From positions 1 to 64,000 of the forward strand of contig DUML01000014.1 in NCBI GenBank assembly GCA_012839895.1: a DNA stretch of 64,000 bases. The letters are read 5' to 3'. The notes below the pieces were generated by a model. The model worked only from the letters and a program-made list of their open reading frames with translations. It ran no database searches and had not been told where the DNA came from. Position 1 is the first letter of the stretch; each line of letters begins with the position of its first letter. This DNA comes from Peptococcaceae bacterium (GTDB lineage: Bacteria; Bacillota; Desulfitobacteriia; Desulfitobacteriales; Syntrophobotulaceae). A program made the translations under genes and the position numbers. This document shows positions 62,544-64,000 of this stretch, piece by piece.

Positions 62544-63848
62544 CTATCTTTTATCCCCCATCCGGGCTGACATAATGCCCTTGACCAACAAATCTTTTTG
62601 CTCGTTATAAACATCTATTTCAATGTTGCAGTGTTTTTTGGTTACTAATAAAAGCTTAGCCCTGATGCTGATCTCGGTTCCCACCGGTACCGGGTGGAAT
62701 TGGAAGAAGTTGAAATTTTCCGTAATTGCATCCAGGCGGTATTTTTTCCGTAGAGCGATATAACCGGCGGTATTCATGAGCGTAACCAAGTTGCCGCAGC
62801 TGGCCGAACCAAATTCATTGGCCATGAATTGAGTGATTTCACCCTTAATGGTTAAGTGTTCAGGATCATCGGCATAACGAAAACCGCTTAAAACCAGGTT
62901 ATCAACCGTCTCCCCGAACTGTGGCTGTTTTTGGATCTGCTGTAAAGCTTCCAAAACATCCTGCAAGCTGACTAAGCCTATCAGTTTTCCGTTTTCCACC
63001 ACGGCGGTGATTTCCCAACCTTCCCAGACCATTTTACGGGAAGTATGCGTAACGGAGTCATCCCGCTCAACAGTAAAAGGATTACGATTCATTACTTCAC
63101 TGATTTTCACTTCTTGATCCGCACCGGCAACGTCTACAGCCGTAACTATTCCAACAACATTATGCTCATGATCAACTACTGGAAAACGGCTGTGCCCGGT
63201 TTGCTGTGACAGCTTGTACCAGTCGCCCACAGTGTCATCTTCTTTTAAGTATTTTACATCTTTGACCATGATATCTTCCACGAGAAGGATTTCTTTATCA
63301 ATCAACCGGTCAAAGAGAGCTCGATTTATCATAGTGGTGACAACAAAAGTATCGTAAGGCGAAACCATGATAAGGGTGTTAGACTCTTTGGCCAACTCTA
63401 CAACTTCCGGTAAAGGCTCTTTCCCTCCTGTAATCAGCAAAGGCACATTTTTTTTCAAGGCTAAGATTTGAGCATCCGTTCTGTTACCAACAATACAAAG
63501 GGAGCCTTCTTCCAGATATCGTTCCAAATCTTTAAGCTCCATTGCTGCAATCAAAAATTTGTTGGGACACTCAGTTAGCTTTTCTTCACCGCAAATAATA
63601 ATTGCCTCGACAATTTGGGATACTTCGTTTAGAGTAAGATCTTCAATCTGTCTTTCCTTGACACCTTCAATTCTAAGGGTTCCCACTTTAGGAATAGATC
63701 TGACCAAGCCTTTGTTTTCTGCTTCTTTTATTGCCCGATAAGCCGTTCCTTCACTAACGTCCAGTTCTTTGGCAATAAAGCGAACCGAAACTTTACTGCC
63801 GATAGGCAGATTTTCAATAAAAGTTAATATTTGTTGATGTTTTGTCAT
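62544..63848 (-). CDS. YtoI-like HTH-DRTGG-CBS-HotDog protein
   Basis: 434 residues. Order: winged HTH (KVSVRFIAKELDVSEGTAYRAIKEAENKGLV), DRTGG domain (about 90-190; LCIVGNRTDAQILALKKNVPLLITGG), two CBS domains (about 195-310; DIMVKDVKYLKEDDTVGDWYKL..., VMNRNPFTVERDDSV), and a C-terminal HotDog thioesterase-like fold (MANEFGSASCGNLVTLMNTAGYIALRK). This matches B. subtilis YtoI, also located near dnaE. CBS domains probably sense a nucleotide; the gene is likely a ligand-responsive regulator. The DNA target is unknown. Confidence 0.92.
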   Translation of the reverse strand: MTKHQQILTFIENLPIGSKVSVRFIAKELDVSEGTAYRAIKEAENKGLVRSIPKVGTLRIEGVKERQIEDLTLNEVSQIVEAIIICGEEKLTECPNKFLIAAMELKDLERYLEEGSLCIVGNRTDAQILALKKNVPLLITGGKEPLPEVVELAKESNTLIMVSPYDTFVVTTMINRALFDRLIDKEILLVEDIMVKDVKYLKEDDTVGDWYKLSQQTGHSRFPVVDHEHNVVGIVTAVDVAGADQEVKISEVMNRNPFTVERDDSVTHTSRKMVWEGWEITAVVENGKLIGLVSLQDVLEALQQIQKQPQFGETVDNLVLSGFRYADDPEHLTIKGEITQFMANEFGSASCGNLVTLMNTAGYIALRKKYRLDAITENFNFFQFHPVPVGTEISIRAKLLLVTKKHCNIEIDVYNEQKDLLVKGIMSARMGDKR

Positions 63849-64000
63849 ACTAAAACTAACGCCCCACCTGTTTTTGTTATTATTATACCACAAGATGGGG
63901 CTGTTATATAATAAATACTTTTTAATAATTATTGCTTGATTCATTGTAAAATGAAATGCAACAATAAACTATAGAACCACAGCAAGAAACCGAGTATGAT

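Overview
The window looks like chromosomal DNA of an anaerobic, low-to-moderate GC Firmicute of the Clostridia (Peptococcaceae/Desulfitobacterium-like). The reasons are a three-subunit [FeFe] hydrogenase, clostridial-style Shine-Dalgarno sites, a Bacillus/Clostridium-type gene order around polA and dnaE, a HesB-like selenoprotein with an in-frame UGA, and a molybdenum/tungsten-cofactor riboswitch. The genus is an inference.

Layout. 1-1.8 kb: two genes of a nitrate/sulfonate-type ABC importer. 2.0-7.4 kb: hydrogenase operon hydC-hydB-hydA, with a GltD-like flavoprotein fused to HydB. 7.9-21.9 kb: a long leftward amino-acid cluster read ilvE-ilvD-ilvB-ilvH-ilvC-leuA-leuC-leuD-leuB-proC-proB-proA (branched-chain amino acids, then proline), preceded by a leader with a terminator and a competing pairing segment. 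22.2-24.5 kb: divergent hom-thrB (threonine branch). 24.6-31.4 kb: leftward polA-mutM-ABC-F-coaE-lytic transglycosylase. 31.7-32.0 kb: a HesB/IscA-like selenoprotein gene that ordinary ORF calling breaks at UGA. 32.2-33.4 kb: dinB. 33.5-37.4 kb: a Moco-type riboswitch and terminator controlling a FecCD-type ABC importer plus a small P-loop NTPase, best read as molybdate/tungstate uptake.

38.2-58.0 kb is a defective siphovirus-type prophage beside tRNA-Leu(CAA). From the right: tyrosine integrase and repressor (rightward), a three-operator switch, then leftward early genes (HTH proteins, HNH/AP2, many zinc-ribbon microproteins, YqaJ exonuclease, RecT, DnaD-like replication protein, nuclease, RinA-type late regulator), a small rightward cassette with its own promoter, and the packaging/head/tail module (HNH, terS, terL, portal, protease, capsid, connectors, tail tube, G/GT chaperones). 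It stops abruptly inside the tape-measure gene, which is joined to the 3' part of a host rtcB gene. Tail tip, lysis genes, the second attachment site and the 5' part of rtcB are therefore missing. The portal gene and a 3D-domain gene each carry TGA where Trp is expected, and the terminase P-loop glycine is Val, so the element is probably unable to form particles.

58.2-63.8 kb returns to core chromosome: a small DUF2007-like protein, coaD (possibly with an ATT start), dnaE and a YtoI-like HTH-DRTGG-CBS-HotDog protein.

The most notable points are the selenoprotein, the riboswitch-controlled transporter, the HydB-GltD fusion, the ilv leader, and the decayed prophage with its hidden small genes.
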